From contig CAWGOE010000001.1 in assembly GCA_963824215.1 (NCBI GenBank), positions 558,001 to 622,000 of the forward strand: a DNA stretch of 64,000 nt, read 5' to 3'. This document shows, piece by piece, positions 51,301-58,559 of this stretch. The position numbers were made by a program, and so were the translations under genes. The notes beneath the pieces are model-generated. The model saw only the letters and a program-made list of their open reading frames with translations, was not told the origin of the DNA and made no database searches. The DNA comes from VRUE01 sp963824215. Its GTDB lineage: Bacteria; Actinomycetota; Thermoleophilia; Solirubrobacterales; 70-9. The first letter of the stretch is position 1, and the number at the start of each line of letters is the position of its first letter.

Positions 51301-52415
51301 CGCGGCACCGAGGCGACGGTGCCGATCCCCCCCGGGTTGGTCAGCGAGATGTTGGTGCCCTGGAAGTCGTCGGCGGTGAGCTTGTTCTCGCGCGTCTTCG
51401 TGATCAGGTCCTCGTAATAGGAGTGGAAGGCGGCGAAGTCGAGACCCTCGGCGCCCTTGATCGCCGGCACCATCAGGCTGCGCGAGCCGTCCTTGCGCTC
51501 GACGTCGACGGCGATGCCGAGGTTGACTGGGCCGTTCTCGATCGCGAATGGCTTGCCGTCGCGCTCCTCGAAGCAGCGCACCATCACCGGCCACTCCTTG
51601 GCCGCTCGCACGATCGCCCAGGCGATCAGGTGGGTGAAGGACACCTTCAGCCCCCGCTCTTTCAGCTCCCCGTTGATCGCCTTGCGTTTCGCATCCAGCG
51701 TGTCAACGGCGATCGTCCGAAAGGACGTAGCCGTAGGAACATCCCGGCTCTCGCCCATAGCCTGAGCCAACATCGCCGCCGGCCCCCGCAAAGCCTTCTC
51801 CTCGCCAGCCGAAGGAGCAGCAGCGCCGTTCCCCCCGTCGGCAGCGGCAAGCACATCGTCCTTAGTCACCTTCGCTCCCGGACCGCTGCCCTCGACGGCG
51901 CCGAGATCAACCCCACGCTCCGCAGCTATGCGCCGCGCAACGGGAGTCGCCCGCACTCCGTCGCCAGCGCCGTTTCCGCCGGAAGCTCCCGCAGGCGCTT
52001 CACCCGCGGGTGGCACGGTAGGGGGGACCTCCCCTGAGGAAGCTTTAGCTACCGGAGGGGGAGGTGGGTCCCCTGCCGTGACAGGACCCGCGGCCGAGGC
52101 GTCCTCGTCCCCTGCGCCGACAGGACCCGCGGCCTGTGGCTCCTGTCCCTCGGCCGTCCCACCTTCGCCAGGTTCCATCTCCGCCAGCGGAGCCCCAACA
52201 GGGACCTCGTCGTCAACTTGAACGAGAAGCTTCGTGATGACCCCGTCAGCCGGCGCCGGCACCTCGGCATCGACCTTGTCAGTCGACACCTCGACCACCG
52301 TGTCGCCCTCGTTGACGAAGTCGCCCTCTGCCACGTGCCATTCGAGGACGATGCCCTCGGTGACCGACTCCCCCATCTCGGGCATCTGGATCTGGACGGT
52401 CGCGGTTTGCGCCAT
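48351..52415 (-). CDS. kgd: 2-oxoglutarate dehydrogenase E2-E1 fusion with lipoyl domain (Kgd/OdhA-like)
   Basis: 1354-aa fusion. An N-terminal lipoyl domain (about 8-80, VSTDKVDAEVPAP with the lipoyl Lys near 47) is followed by a Pro/Ala-rich linker, an E3-binding domain (about 155-195, RATPVARRIAAERGVDLGAV), an E2 acyltransferase core (about 225-445, TSTYDHRVIQGAESGAF), then the E1 component (from about 480: GMAHRGRLSVLAHN, GDAAFPGQGVVAETL, YRRYGHNETDEP). It oxidatively decarboxylates 2-oxoglutarate to succinyl-CoA. Mycobacterial Kgd lacks the lipoyl domain, so this version keeps one more function in the same chain. The separate E3 is not in the window. The linker DNA holds an imperfect inverted repeat. 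Confidence 0.93.
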   Translation of the reverse strand: MAQTATVQIQMPEMGESVTEGIVLEWHVAEGDFVNEGDTVVEVSTDKVDAEVPAPADGVITKLLVQVDDEVPVGAPLAEMEPGEGGTAEGQEPQAAGPVGAGDEDASAAGPVTAGDPPPPPVAKASSGEVPPTVPPAGEAPAGASGGNGAGDGVRATPVARRIAAERGVDLGAVEGSGPGAKVTKDDVLAAADGGNGAAAPSAGEEKALRGPAAMLAQAMGESRDVPTATSFRTIAVDTLDAKRKAINGELKERGLKVSFTHLIAWAIVRAAKEWPVMVRCFEERDGKPFAIENGPVNLGIAVDVERKDGSRSLMVPAIKGAEGLDFAAFHSYYEDLITKTRENKLTADDFQGTNISLTNPGGIGTVASVPRLMKGQSAIIAAGAIAYPPEWAHASPERLRQLGVSKTMTLTSTYDHRVIQGAESGAFLRRIEQLLEGEGDFYEGVAGDLGIDPAPLATAHPVSASAPPLGEAPAPATPGTPDEELLRAVQAATSLLKGYRTHGHLAARLDPLGREPKGDPAIQPENLNLTPELMARVPASILRIGVPGESLLDVLPRMREAYCGTIAYQFEHLSSHQQRTWLREMVETGAHRQPLTEDEKRRLLGRLIDVFEFERFVEKAYLGQKIFSIEGLDVIVPMLDELTTLAGRSGAEEVVYGMAHRGRLSVLAHNLGRSVESILAEFEGAKQIEQVKAVAAIPHGGTGDVKYHYGHQGTYENSEGEKIAVRLYPNPSHLEFVDPVVEGGTRFLQSRIDGAKLEHESKRAVPVLLHGDAAFPGQGVVAETLNLQALRGYTTGGTIHIIQDNQVGFTTDPEDARSTPYAADMAKGFNVPIVHVNADDVEACSAAIRLAMAYRERWSRDIVIDVIGYRRYGHNETDEPAYTQPAIAAKIKAHPPVSEIYAKKLTEEGTIAPEDVEGASKKRHDEMSAALKDLRKKMELGEYEDPTVTTSSTGELDRSASPPVETAVSEKKLGELNEALLEVPESFTIHRKLRKPLGNRGDALDEGGIEFGHAEALAFASLLTDGVHIRLTGQDTERGTFSHRHLVLHDEKTGLPYCPMQNLAGSTAPFELYNSPLSEIGCLGFEYGYSAATPSALILWEAQFGDFGNAGQVIIDSFIVSGEAKWGQTSRLTLLLPHGYEGSGPEHSSARIERFLALAAEGNIRIANPSTAAQYFHLLRRQALIRKPRPLIVFTPKGLLRLGRASATVDELSKGQFHFILDDPAASERREKVERLVLCTGKIFWDIDASERRQAAENVAIARVELLYPFAKEQLSQLIASYPNLAEIVWTQEEPRNMGAWKVMSRRLPDLMPEGVELGYVGRPTRASPGEGYSVSHAREQERIVLTALTPGA
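52015..52078. repeat. Imperfect inverted repeat within the Kgd linker coding region
   Basis: CACGGTAGGGG...CCTCCCC pairs imperfectly with GGGGGAGG...CCCCTGCCGTG around an AGCTTTAGCT-containing loop. A 16-bp direct repeat, GACAGGACCCGCGGCC, follows (52080-52095 and 52119-52134). It lies in the Pro/Gly-rich linker and keeps the frame. Confidence 0.55.
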
Positions 52416-52441
52416 TCGTTGATTGAGTGTATGAAAGAGCG

Positions 52442-54433
52442 ATGAACTACTTCGTCACCGGTGCGACGGGATTTATCGGGCGCAACCTCGTTGCCCGTCT
52501 ACTGGAGCGCGAGGGGACGATCTATGCCCTGGTTCGGGCAGGCTCGCGGGGCCGCCTCGAGGAGCTGCGGACCGCGTGGGGAGCCGATGGGGCGCGGGTC
52601 GTGCCGATCGCCGGCGACCTCGCCCAGCCGGGCCTCGGCGTCTCCGAGGAGGACCTGCTGACCCTGCGTGGCGAGGTCGACCACTTCTTCCACCTGGCGG
52701 CGATCTACGACATGGCGGCTGGGGCCGAGGCGCAGGAGGTGGCCAACGTCGAGGGCACTCGCCACGCGGTTGAGCTCGCCGGGGCGATCGAGGCCGGCTG
52801 CTTTCACCAGGTCAGCTCGATCGCCGCCGCCGGCCTCTACAAGGGCACCTGGACCGAGGACATGTTCGATGAGGCCGAAGACCTCGACACCCATCCCTAC
52901 TTCCGCACCAAGCACGAGTCCGAGCGGGTCGTGCGCGAGGAGTGCCGTCGTCCCTGGCGCGTCTACCGGCCCGGGATCGTCGTCGGCGACTCTCGCAGCG
53001 GTGAGATCGACAAGGTCGACGGGCCCTATTACATGTTCAAGCTCCTGCAGCAGGCGCGGCGCGTGCTCCCCTCCTGGCTGCCGACCCTCGGCGTCGAAGG
53101 CGGCGAGATCAACATCGTCCCGGTCGACTACGTCGCCGCGGCGATCGATCACATCGCCCACAAGCCGGGGCTCGACGGGCGCGCCTTCAGCCTCACCGAC
53201 CCCAACCCGAAGACGGCGGGCGAGGTGCTCAATCTCTTTGCCCACGCCGCCGACGCGCCGCAGGCGGCGCTGCAGCTCGACTCCGGAATCACCGACCCGG
53301 CGACGAGCCTGGTTCGCACCGGGCTGAAGTTCTTCCCGCCGGCAAAGCGGGCGGCGAAGATGGCGCTGGATCAGGTAGGCATCCCGCCCGGAGTCCTCAA
53401 CTACGTCAACTACCCCACCCACTTCGACTCGACCGAGGCCGAGGCTGCGCTGGCCGGCTCGGGGATCGAGGCGCCGCCGCTGGAGAGCTATGCCGACCGG
53501 GTCTGGGACTACTGGGAGCGCAACCTCGACCCTGACCTGTTCAAGGACCGCTCACTCTCGGCGGCGGTGCGCGGCAAGGTCGTGCTGATCACCGGCGCCT
53601 CGTCGGGGATCGGCAAAGCGACCGCGGTAAAGGCCGCCGACGCAGGGGCGACCGTGCTCCTGGTCGCGCGCTCGGTCGACAAGCTCGAGGAAACGAAAGC
53701 TGAGATCGAGACAGGCGGCGGAGTCGCCCACATCCACCGCTGCGACATGTCCGACATGGAGGACGTGGCGCGGATGGCCGAGGAGGTGCTGGCCTATCAC
53801 GGCCAGGTCGACATCCTCGTCAACAACGCGGGCCGCTCGATCCGGCGCTCGGTGAAGCTCTCCTACGAGCGCTTCCACGACTACGAGCGGACGATGCAGA
53901 TCAATTACTTCGGCGCCCTGCGGCTGATCCTCGCCCTGCTGCCCTCGATGCAGGCGCGCAAATCGGGCCAGATCATCAACATCAGCTCGATCGGCGCCCA
54001 GACCAACCCGCCGCGCTTCTCGGCCTACGTCGCCTCGAAGTCGGCACTGGATGCGTTCAGCCGGGTGATCGCCTCCGAGGTGGTCGACGACGGGGTCGAC
54101 ATCACGACGATCTACATGCCGCTGGTGAGGACGCCGATGATCACGCCGACGCGGATGTACGACATGTTTCCGGCGATCACGCCCGAGGAGGCGGCGGAGA
54201 TGATCGCCGGCGCGATGATCGGCAAGCCGAAGAAGGTGGCGACGCGGATGGGGACGTTCGGCGAGCTGCTCTACGCGGTTGCGCCGACGGTCAGCGATCG
54301 GATCCTCAATACGGCTTACAAGCTCTTCCCTGAGTCGCAGGCGGCCAAGGGCAAGGGCGACGAGGCGCCGGATCGGGCGCCGACCACCGAGGCGGTTGCC
54401 TTTGCGCATTTGATGAAAGGCGTGCACTGGTAG
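52442..54433 (+). CDS. Fatty acyl-CoA reductase (two-domain SDR, AcrA1 type)
   Basis: 663-aa fusion of two reductase domains. The N-terminal extended SDR (about 1-350) has VTGATGFIGRNLVARLL, HLAAIYD and the YFRTKHESE Tyr-Lys pair, as in NAD_binding_4 acyl-CoA reductases. The C-terminal classical SDR (about 375-650) has ITGASSGIGKATA, NNAGRS, ISSIGAQ and YVASKSALDAF. This layout matches mycobacterial AcrA1-type enzymes that reduce fatty acyl-CoA to aldehyde and alcohol. The ATG at 52442 is preferred over a GTG at 52427. It is divergent from kgd; the AGPS-like gene follows on the same strand, suggesting use of the alcohol for ether lipids. Confidence 0.87.
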   Translation: MNYFVTGATGFIGRNLVARLLEREGTIYALVRAGSRGRLEELRTAWGADGARVVPIAGDLAQPGLGVSEEDLLTLRGEVDHFFHLAAIYDMAAGAEAQEVANVEGTRHAVELAGAIEAGCFHQVSSIAAAGLYKGTWTEDMFDEAEDLDTHPYFRTKHESERVVREECRRPWRVYRPGIVVGDSRSGEIDKVDGPYYMFKLLQQARRVLPSWLPTLGVEGGEINIVPVDYVAAAIDHIAHKPGLDGRAFSLTDPNPKTAGEVLNLFAHAADAPQAALQLDSGITDPATSLVRTGLKFFPPAKRAAKMALDQVGIPPGVLNYVNYPTHFDSTEAEAALAGSGIEAPPLESYADRVWDYWERNLDPDLFKDRSLSAAVRGKVVLITGASSGIGKATAVKAADAGATVLLVARSVDKLEETKAEIETGGGVAHIHRCDMSDMEDVARMAEEVLAYHGQVDILVNNAGRSIRRSVKLSYERFHDYERTMQINYFGALRLILALLPSMQARKSGQIINISSIGAQTNPPRFSAYVASKSALDAFSRVIASEVVDDGVDITTIYMPLVRTPMITPTRMYDMFPAITPEEAAEMIAGAMIGKPKKVATRMGTFGELLYAVAPTVSDRILNTAYKLFPESQAAKGKGDEAPDRAPTTEAVAFAHLMKGVHW

Positions 54434-54599
54434 GTGCCGTTGTGGGGATGACACCCCCGACCTCCCCTAACGGGCGCCTATGACGTTCGTTCGGCGAGGC
54501 GGCTTGAGGTGATGCCCGTCCCCTCTCCCAGGATGGACAGTTGTGGCCCCTATAGGGGATACAAAGCTCCATCTTTCGCGGCGTGCGATGGTTCCTTCG

Positions 54600-56213
54600 A
54601 TGAGTCGGAGGCTCAAGCACTGGGGGTGGGGGTACGAGGATCAGGCGCCCTCGCGGAAAGAGCTGCGTGAGGCTGCGGCGGGGATAAGGGAGCGGCTTGG
54701 GTTTGGGGGCGAGCCTGAGGAGGCTGTGCTTTTTGACGCGGTGGAGGTCCGGGCGTCGCGGTTGAAGGCGCCGTCTGGGTTTGGTGATCTGTTTACGGAT
54801 GAGAAGTACGAGCGGGTGAGCCGGGCGCTTGGCAAGGCTTACCGGGACGTGGTGCGGGGGTTTCGGGGGGAATTTGAGAATCCGCCTGATCTGGTGGCAC
54901 GGCCGCGGGACGAGTCCGAGATCGAGACCGTGCTGAGTTGGGCCGAGGCTGAGGGTGCGGCTGTAATCCCATTCGGCGGCGGCACCAGCGTCGTCGGGGG
55001 CATTGAGGGGCGGCTTGGGGATCGGCCCTTCGTCTCGCTCGACTTGCGTCGGCTGGATCGGGTCCTCGAGGTCGACGCGGCGTCGATGGCGGCGCGGATC
55101 CAGGCCGGCGCGACCGGCCCGGTGCTGGAGGAGCAGCTGCGCGAGCGCGGGCTGACGTTGCGTCACTTCCCCCAGTCCTTCGAGTACGCGACCCTGGGCG
55201 GTTGGATAGCGACCAGGGCCGGCGGGCACTTCGCCACCCTCTACACCCACATCGACGACCTGGTCGAGTCAGTGCGGGCGATCACTCCCCGTGGCCTCTG
55301 GGAGAGTCGACGGCTGCCGGGCTCCGGGGCGGGGCCCTCGCCCGACCGGGCGCTGATTGGCTCGGAGGGGATCCTCGGCGTGATCGGCGAGGCCTGGGTG
55401 AGGGTGCGGCCACGGCCGACTTTCAAGGTCTCCTGTGGGGTCGAGTTCGACGACTTCCTCGCCGCCGCGGGCGTTGTGCGCGAGATCTCGCAGGCGGGGC
55501 TATACCCGAGCAACTGTCGCCTGCTCGACGCGCTCGAGGCGGGGACGACCGGCGCTGGCTCGGGCGAGAAGAGCCTCATGGTGCTCGGCTTCGAGTCTGC
55601 CCACCACCCCGTCGCCGCGCCGATGGAGCTGGCCCTGGCGATCGTCCGCGAGCACGGCGGGGCGCCGGGTGAGGTGCGCGAAAGCGACGGCGGCAGCGAT
55701 GGCGGGGATTCGAGCGCGGTCGGCGCTTGGCGCAACGCGTTCCTCTTCGCGCCCTACCTGCGCGACACCTTCGTCGCCTGCGGCGTCCTCTCGGAGACCT
55801 TCGAGACCGCGATCACCTGGGACCGCTTCGAGAATTTCCACGCGACGACGATGGACGCGGTTCGCACGAAGGTGGCTGAGGTTTGCGACGCTCCGAGCGA
55901 GGGTCCCGGCGCTCCTATAATCAGCTGCCGCTTCACCCACGTCTATCCGGACGGTCCGGCTCCCTACTTCACCGTGATGGCGCCCGCTGTGCGCGGTGGC
56001 GAGGTCGAGCAATGGGACGAGATCAAGTCAGCCGCCGCCGAGGCCGTAATCGAGGGTGGTGGCACGATCACCCATCACCACGCCGTCGGCCGCGACCACC
56101 GTCCCTGGTACGACCGTCAGCGCCCGGCACCGTTTGCAGCCGCGCTGCGCGCCGCCAAGTCGGAGCTCGACCCAGCTGGGCTGCTGAATCCAGGTGTTCT
56201 GATAGACCCGTAG
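54600..56213 (+). CDS. Alkylglycerone-phosphate synthase-like FAD enzyme
   Basis: 537-aa FAD-binding oxidase of the AGPS (alkyl-DHAP synthase) branch. The start MSRRLKHWGWGYED matches the family N-terminus. The FAD domain has VIPFGGGTSVVGGIEG and FPQSFEYATLGGWIATRAGG. The C-terminal half has CRFTHVYPDGPAPYFTV and the histidine motif GGGTITHHHAVGRDH, corresponding to the HHH active site of AGPS, ending LDPAGLLNPGVLI. AGPS exchanges the acyl group of acyl-DHAP for a fatty alcohol to make an ether bond. It lies 166 nt after the acyl-CoA reductase. The first 350 bp use more G/T-ending codons than the rest. An unrelated hydroxyacid oxidase role is less likely. Confidence 0.85.
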   Translation: MSRRLKHWGWGYEDQAPSRKELREAAAGIRERLGFGGEPEEAVLFDAVEVRASRLKAPSGFGDLFTDEKYERVSRALGKAYRDVVRGFRGEFENPPDLVARPRDESEIETVLSWAEAEGAAVIPFGGGTSVVGGIEGRLGDRPFVSLDLRRLDRVLEVDAASMAARIQAGATGPVLEEQLRERGLTLRHFPQSFEYATLGGWIATRAGGHFATLYTHIDDLVESVRAITPRGLWESRRLPGSGAGPSPDRALIGSEGILGVIGEAWVRVRPRPTFKVSCGVEFDDFLAAAGVVREISQAGLYPSNCRLLDALEAGTTGAGSGEKSLMVLGFESAHHPVAAPMELALAIVREHGGAPGEVRESDGGSDGGDSSAVGAWRNAFLFAPYLRDTFVACGVLSETFETAITWDRFENFHATTMDAVRTKVAEVCDAPSEGPGAPIISCRFTHVYPDGPAPYFTVMAPAVRGGEVEQWDEIKSAAAEAVIEGGGTITHHHAVGRDHRPWYDRQRPAPFAAALRAAKSELDPAGLLNPGVLIDP

Positions 56214-56241
56214 GACTGTCCCGCCGAGTTAGCCTTATACG

Positions 56242-56412
56242 GTGACTTCTCCTGGTAAAGAGCCAAAGTTAGATCCTTGGCGAGTCAACGAGCAGATCCG
56301 CCGGAGACGACTGCGGGAAGATGCTCGACGTCCGTTGTCGGTCAATTTGGCTGAAGCCATCGCGTTGAGTGAATTCTTCTCAACGTTTGCGGGAAGCGCT
56401 CGCAAAGCTTGA
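56242..56412 (+). CDS. Small antitoxin-like protein upstream of a nucleotidyltransferase fragment
   Basis: 56-aa basic protein, VTSPGKEPKLDPWRVNEQIR then an Arg-rich helix and RPLSVNLAEAIALSEFFSTF. Short proteins of this kind often precede AbiEii/MNT-like nucleotidyltransferase genes in Thermoleophilia, which is the arrangement here. The GTG start lies 28 nt after the AGPS-like gene. Its TGA overlaps the TTG of the next gene. A toxin-antitoxin role is inferred. Confidence 0.55.
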   Translation: MTSPGKEPKLDPWRVNEQIRRRRLREDARRPLSVNLAEAIALSEFFSTFAGSARKA

Positions 56413-56732
56413 CCCCCGAGCCCTTCGACTGCAGGTGGGTGGGCGATGGTCACCTGACCGCTGATGCCATCTCGATCTTCTTGAGGGCCGGCGATCGCAC
56501 GTTGGTTGCCACCGAACTGGGGCCCGTTGACGTTCTTCAGGGCTTGCCACAGATTCCGTCATATGCCACGCTCGATGAGCAGGCGAAGGAGGTCGACCTT
56601 GGCGGCTTGCGCGTGCGTGTCTGCTCGCTCGAGCACCTGCTCGAGATGAAGCGGGCGAGTGAGCGGCCCCGCGATCGGGATGACCTGGAATCGCTGGAAG
56701 CAGCCCAGCAGGGCGATAATCAGGAGGACTGA
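56409..56732 (+). CDS. Nucleotidyltransferase-type protein, probably missing its N-terminal catalytic part
   Basis: 107 aa. The C-terminal stretch VDLGGLRVRVCSLEHLLEMK then RPRDRDDLESLE is typical of the end of AbiEii/MNT-like nucleotidyltransferases, and DRTLVATELGPVDVLQGLP fits the middle. The usual GGxAxxxHGxxRxTxDLD nucleotide-binding part is missing. Another frame at the start reads LDPRALRLQVGG, like the normal N-terminal opening, so an internal deletion is likely. Start TTG 56409 overlaps the preceding stop. Confidence 0.55.
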   Translation: MTPEPFDCRWVGDGHLTADAISIFLRAGDRTLVATELGPVDVLQGLPQIPSYATLDEQAKEVDLGGLRVRVCSLEHLLEMKRASERPRDRDDLESLEAAQQGDNQED

Positions 56733-56807
56733 CGCCCTGCGGCGCTACCCTGTCGCGACTGAATCTGCCCTGCTGAGCGGGATTCGCGCCTGATCCCGCC
56801 AAACCAG

Positions 56808-57752
56808 ATGGAAACGATTACCTCAGAGCATCCGACGATCCCTGCCGACTCCGCAGCGGGGGATCGGGTTGTGCCGCAGCGCTCGCCGCTGCGGGCGGCG
56901 ATCAAGACCGGGCGGCCGCAGGAGTGGATCAAGAACGTCTTCGTCTTCGCCGGCCTGCTCTTCTCCGGCCAGTTCGACAACTCACACGCGGTGCTGGAGG
57001 CGTTCCTCACCTTCCTCGCCTTCTGCGCGATCTCCAGCGCTGGCTACTACGTCAACGACCTGGTCGACGTCGAGCTCGACCGCAGGCACCCGAAGAAGCG
57101 CTTCCGGCCGCTCGCTGCGGGTGAGCTCTCCGAGCGGGCGGCGATGACGATCGCGCCGCTGCTCGCGGTGGCGGCGATCGCCCTCGCCTTCGCCACCGTC
57201 AACTGGGAGGTCGGCGTGATGGTGATCGGCTACGGGATCGCCCAGATGGCCTACAGCTTTGGCCTCAAGCAGGTCGTGATCGTCGACGTGATGACTCTGG
57301 CCGGTCTCTTCATCCTGCGGGTGGCCGCGGGCGCCAGCGCCGTCGACGCCCACGCCTCAGAATGGCTGCTGCTCTGCACCGGCATGATCGCGCTCTTCCT
57401 CGGCTTCACCAAGCGCCGCCAGGAGGCCGTCTCCGAGCTGCACGAAGGGACCAGCAGCCGCCCTGTGCTCGAGCACTACTCGCTCCCCTTCCTCGACCAG
57501 ATGGTCGCCCTGGTCACGACCGGGACCGTGATCAGCTACTCGATCTACGCGGTCGACTCGCCGATCGTCGGCAACGAGATGATGTGGACGATTCCGCCGA
57601 TGGTCTACGGGATCTTCCGCTACCTCTACCTGATCTACGACCGCGCCGACGACCGCTCGATCGCCGCGATGGTCTCCAAAGACAAGGGCATGATCGCCGC
57701 CGGCGCCAGCTTCGTAATCGTCGCCTTTGCCGTGCTTTACATCTTTAAATAG
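56808..57752 (+). CDS. UbiA-family prenyltransferase, decaprenyl-phosphate phosphoribosyltransferase-like
   Basis: 314-aa multi-pass membrane protein. The Asp-rich motif NDLVDVELDRRHPKKRFRPL near 85 is characteristic of the UbiA subgroup that transfers phosphoribose to decaprenyl phosphate, the first step to decaprenylphosphoryl arabinose. Preceding it is RPQEWIKNVFVFAGLLFSG and the second loop has GFTKRRQEA. Eight or nine membrane helices are expected. The N-terminal extension of about 25 residues is soluble. No other arabinan genes are in the window; a different polyprenyl acceptor is possible. Confidence 0.88.
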   Translation: METITSEHPTIPADSAAGDRVVPQRSPLRAAIKTGRPQEWIKNVFVFAGLLFSGQFDNSHAVLEAFLTFLAFCAISSAGYYVNDLVDVELDRRHPKKRFRPLAAGELSERAAMTIAPLLAVAAIALAFATVNWEVGVMVIGYGIAQMAYSFGLKQVVIVDVMTLAGLFILRVAAGASAVDAHASEWLLLCTGMIALFLGFTKRRQEAVSELHEGTSSRPVLEHYSLPFLDQMVALVTTGTVISYSIYAVDSPIVGNEMMWTIPPMVYGIFRYLYLIYDRADDRSIAAMVSKDKGMIAAGASFVIVAFAVLYIFK

Positions 57753-57772
57753 GGCCGAGTCGGACCCGATTC

Positions 57773-58081
57773 TCAGGACTCGACCGGTAAATCGGAGAGC
57801 AGCTCGATCTTGCCGTTGCGCTGGAACTGGAGGTCGATCGTCTCGTTCTTGCGGTAGGTGCCGAAGAGGCCGAGGTACATCGCCAGCCAGCGGCCGGCGC
57901 CAACTTTCTCCTTGACAATCTCGCGGCTGAAGACGATCTCGCCGGCACGCAGGTCGTAGTCGGCGCCCTCCTGTTGCTCGACCCCGTTGATGAAGACGGC
58001 GTAGGGCGCTTCGGCGCCGGCGGGCAGCTTCAACCGCCGACCAGCCGCGTAGCTGCCCTTGGGTATCTCGGTCTCACTCAT
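57773..58081 (-). CDS. Conserved-looking small protein, function unknown
   Basis: 102-aa protein with beta-rich segments (YAVFINGVEQQEGADYDLRA, GEIVFSREIV), a short hydrophobic stretch (GRWLAMYLGLFGTYR) and an acidic end. The FINGVEQxxGxDYxL pattern resembles small phage-tail or baseplate-type beta domains, but this is weak. Its ATG overlaps the upstream gene's TGA. It converges on the UbiA gene with a 20-nt gap. Confidence 0.6.
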   Translation of the reverse strand: MSETEIPKGSYAAGRRLKLPAGAEAPYAVFINGVEQQEGADYDLRAGEIVFSREIVKEKVGAGRWLAMYLGLFGTYRKNETIDLQFQRNGKIELLSDLPVES

Positions 58082-58425
58082 CGTGTTTGCAGAGTCTCGC
58101 GGACCGCATCAAAGGGCGTGTCGTAAGCGGCCGGATCAAGCTCTTCCCGCGCAACCCCGCCGCGGTAGGGCATGAAGGTCCCATCGCCCCGCACGTCGAC
58201 CCCGGCGACCCGCTTGCGCAGCAGCTTCCCGCCGGCCAGTTGCAGCCGCGCATGAACCTGCTGCTCAGGCCCGAAGTCCCGCAGCGCCGAAACCCCCTCC
58301 ACCGGCCCCTCGGCCCGAATAGCCAAAGCCCGCTCCCGCATCGCATCCACAGCTTCATCCAAGCCGTCGAAGCTCTCATGCTTCACGTCGGACCCGTGCC
58401 GCACGGTGAGCTTCCAGGCGGCCAT
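58078..58425 (-). CDS. Small protein, function unknown
   Basis: 115-aa protein beginning MAAWKLTVRHGSDVKHESFD, alternating strands and a helix (LDEAVDAMRERALAIRAEG), then LRDFGPEQQVHARLQLAGGK and GGVAREELDPAAYDTPFDAV. No domain was recognised. It is coupled to the downstream gene by an ATGA overlap, so the two products may work together. An inverted repeat separates it from the citrate synthase gene upstream. Confidence 0.6.
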   Translation of the reverse strand: MAAWKLTVRHGSDVKHESFDGLDEAVDAMRERALAIRAEGPVEGVSALRDFGPEQQVHARLQLAGGKLLRKRVAGVDVRGDGTFMPYRGGVAREELDPAAYDTPFDAVRETLQTR

Positions 58426-58443
58426 CTACCGAGGGCATGGAGA

Positions 58444-58555
58444 GAAGGGGTTGGGTGCCCCTCCGAACGGCTTGTACTTTTTCGTCGCCGCAAATGCGGA
58501 CGACCAGCGGCGCCCCACCGAAAAAGTTGAGAGAGGAGGGGCACCCGACCCCTTC
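58444..58555. repeat. Long inverted repeat between gltA and the hypothetical pair
   Basis: 21-bp arms (58444-58464 and 58535-58555, one G-T pair) carry GGGTGCCCCTCC, shared with the repeat at 14374-14473. A nested CTTTTTCG/CGAAAAAG stem lies inside. It follows the gltA stop and could terminate transcription. Confidence 0.8.
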
Positions 58556-58559
58556 ATCA

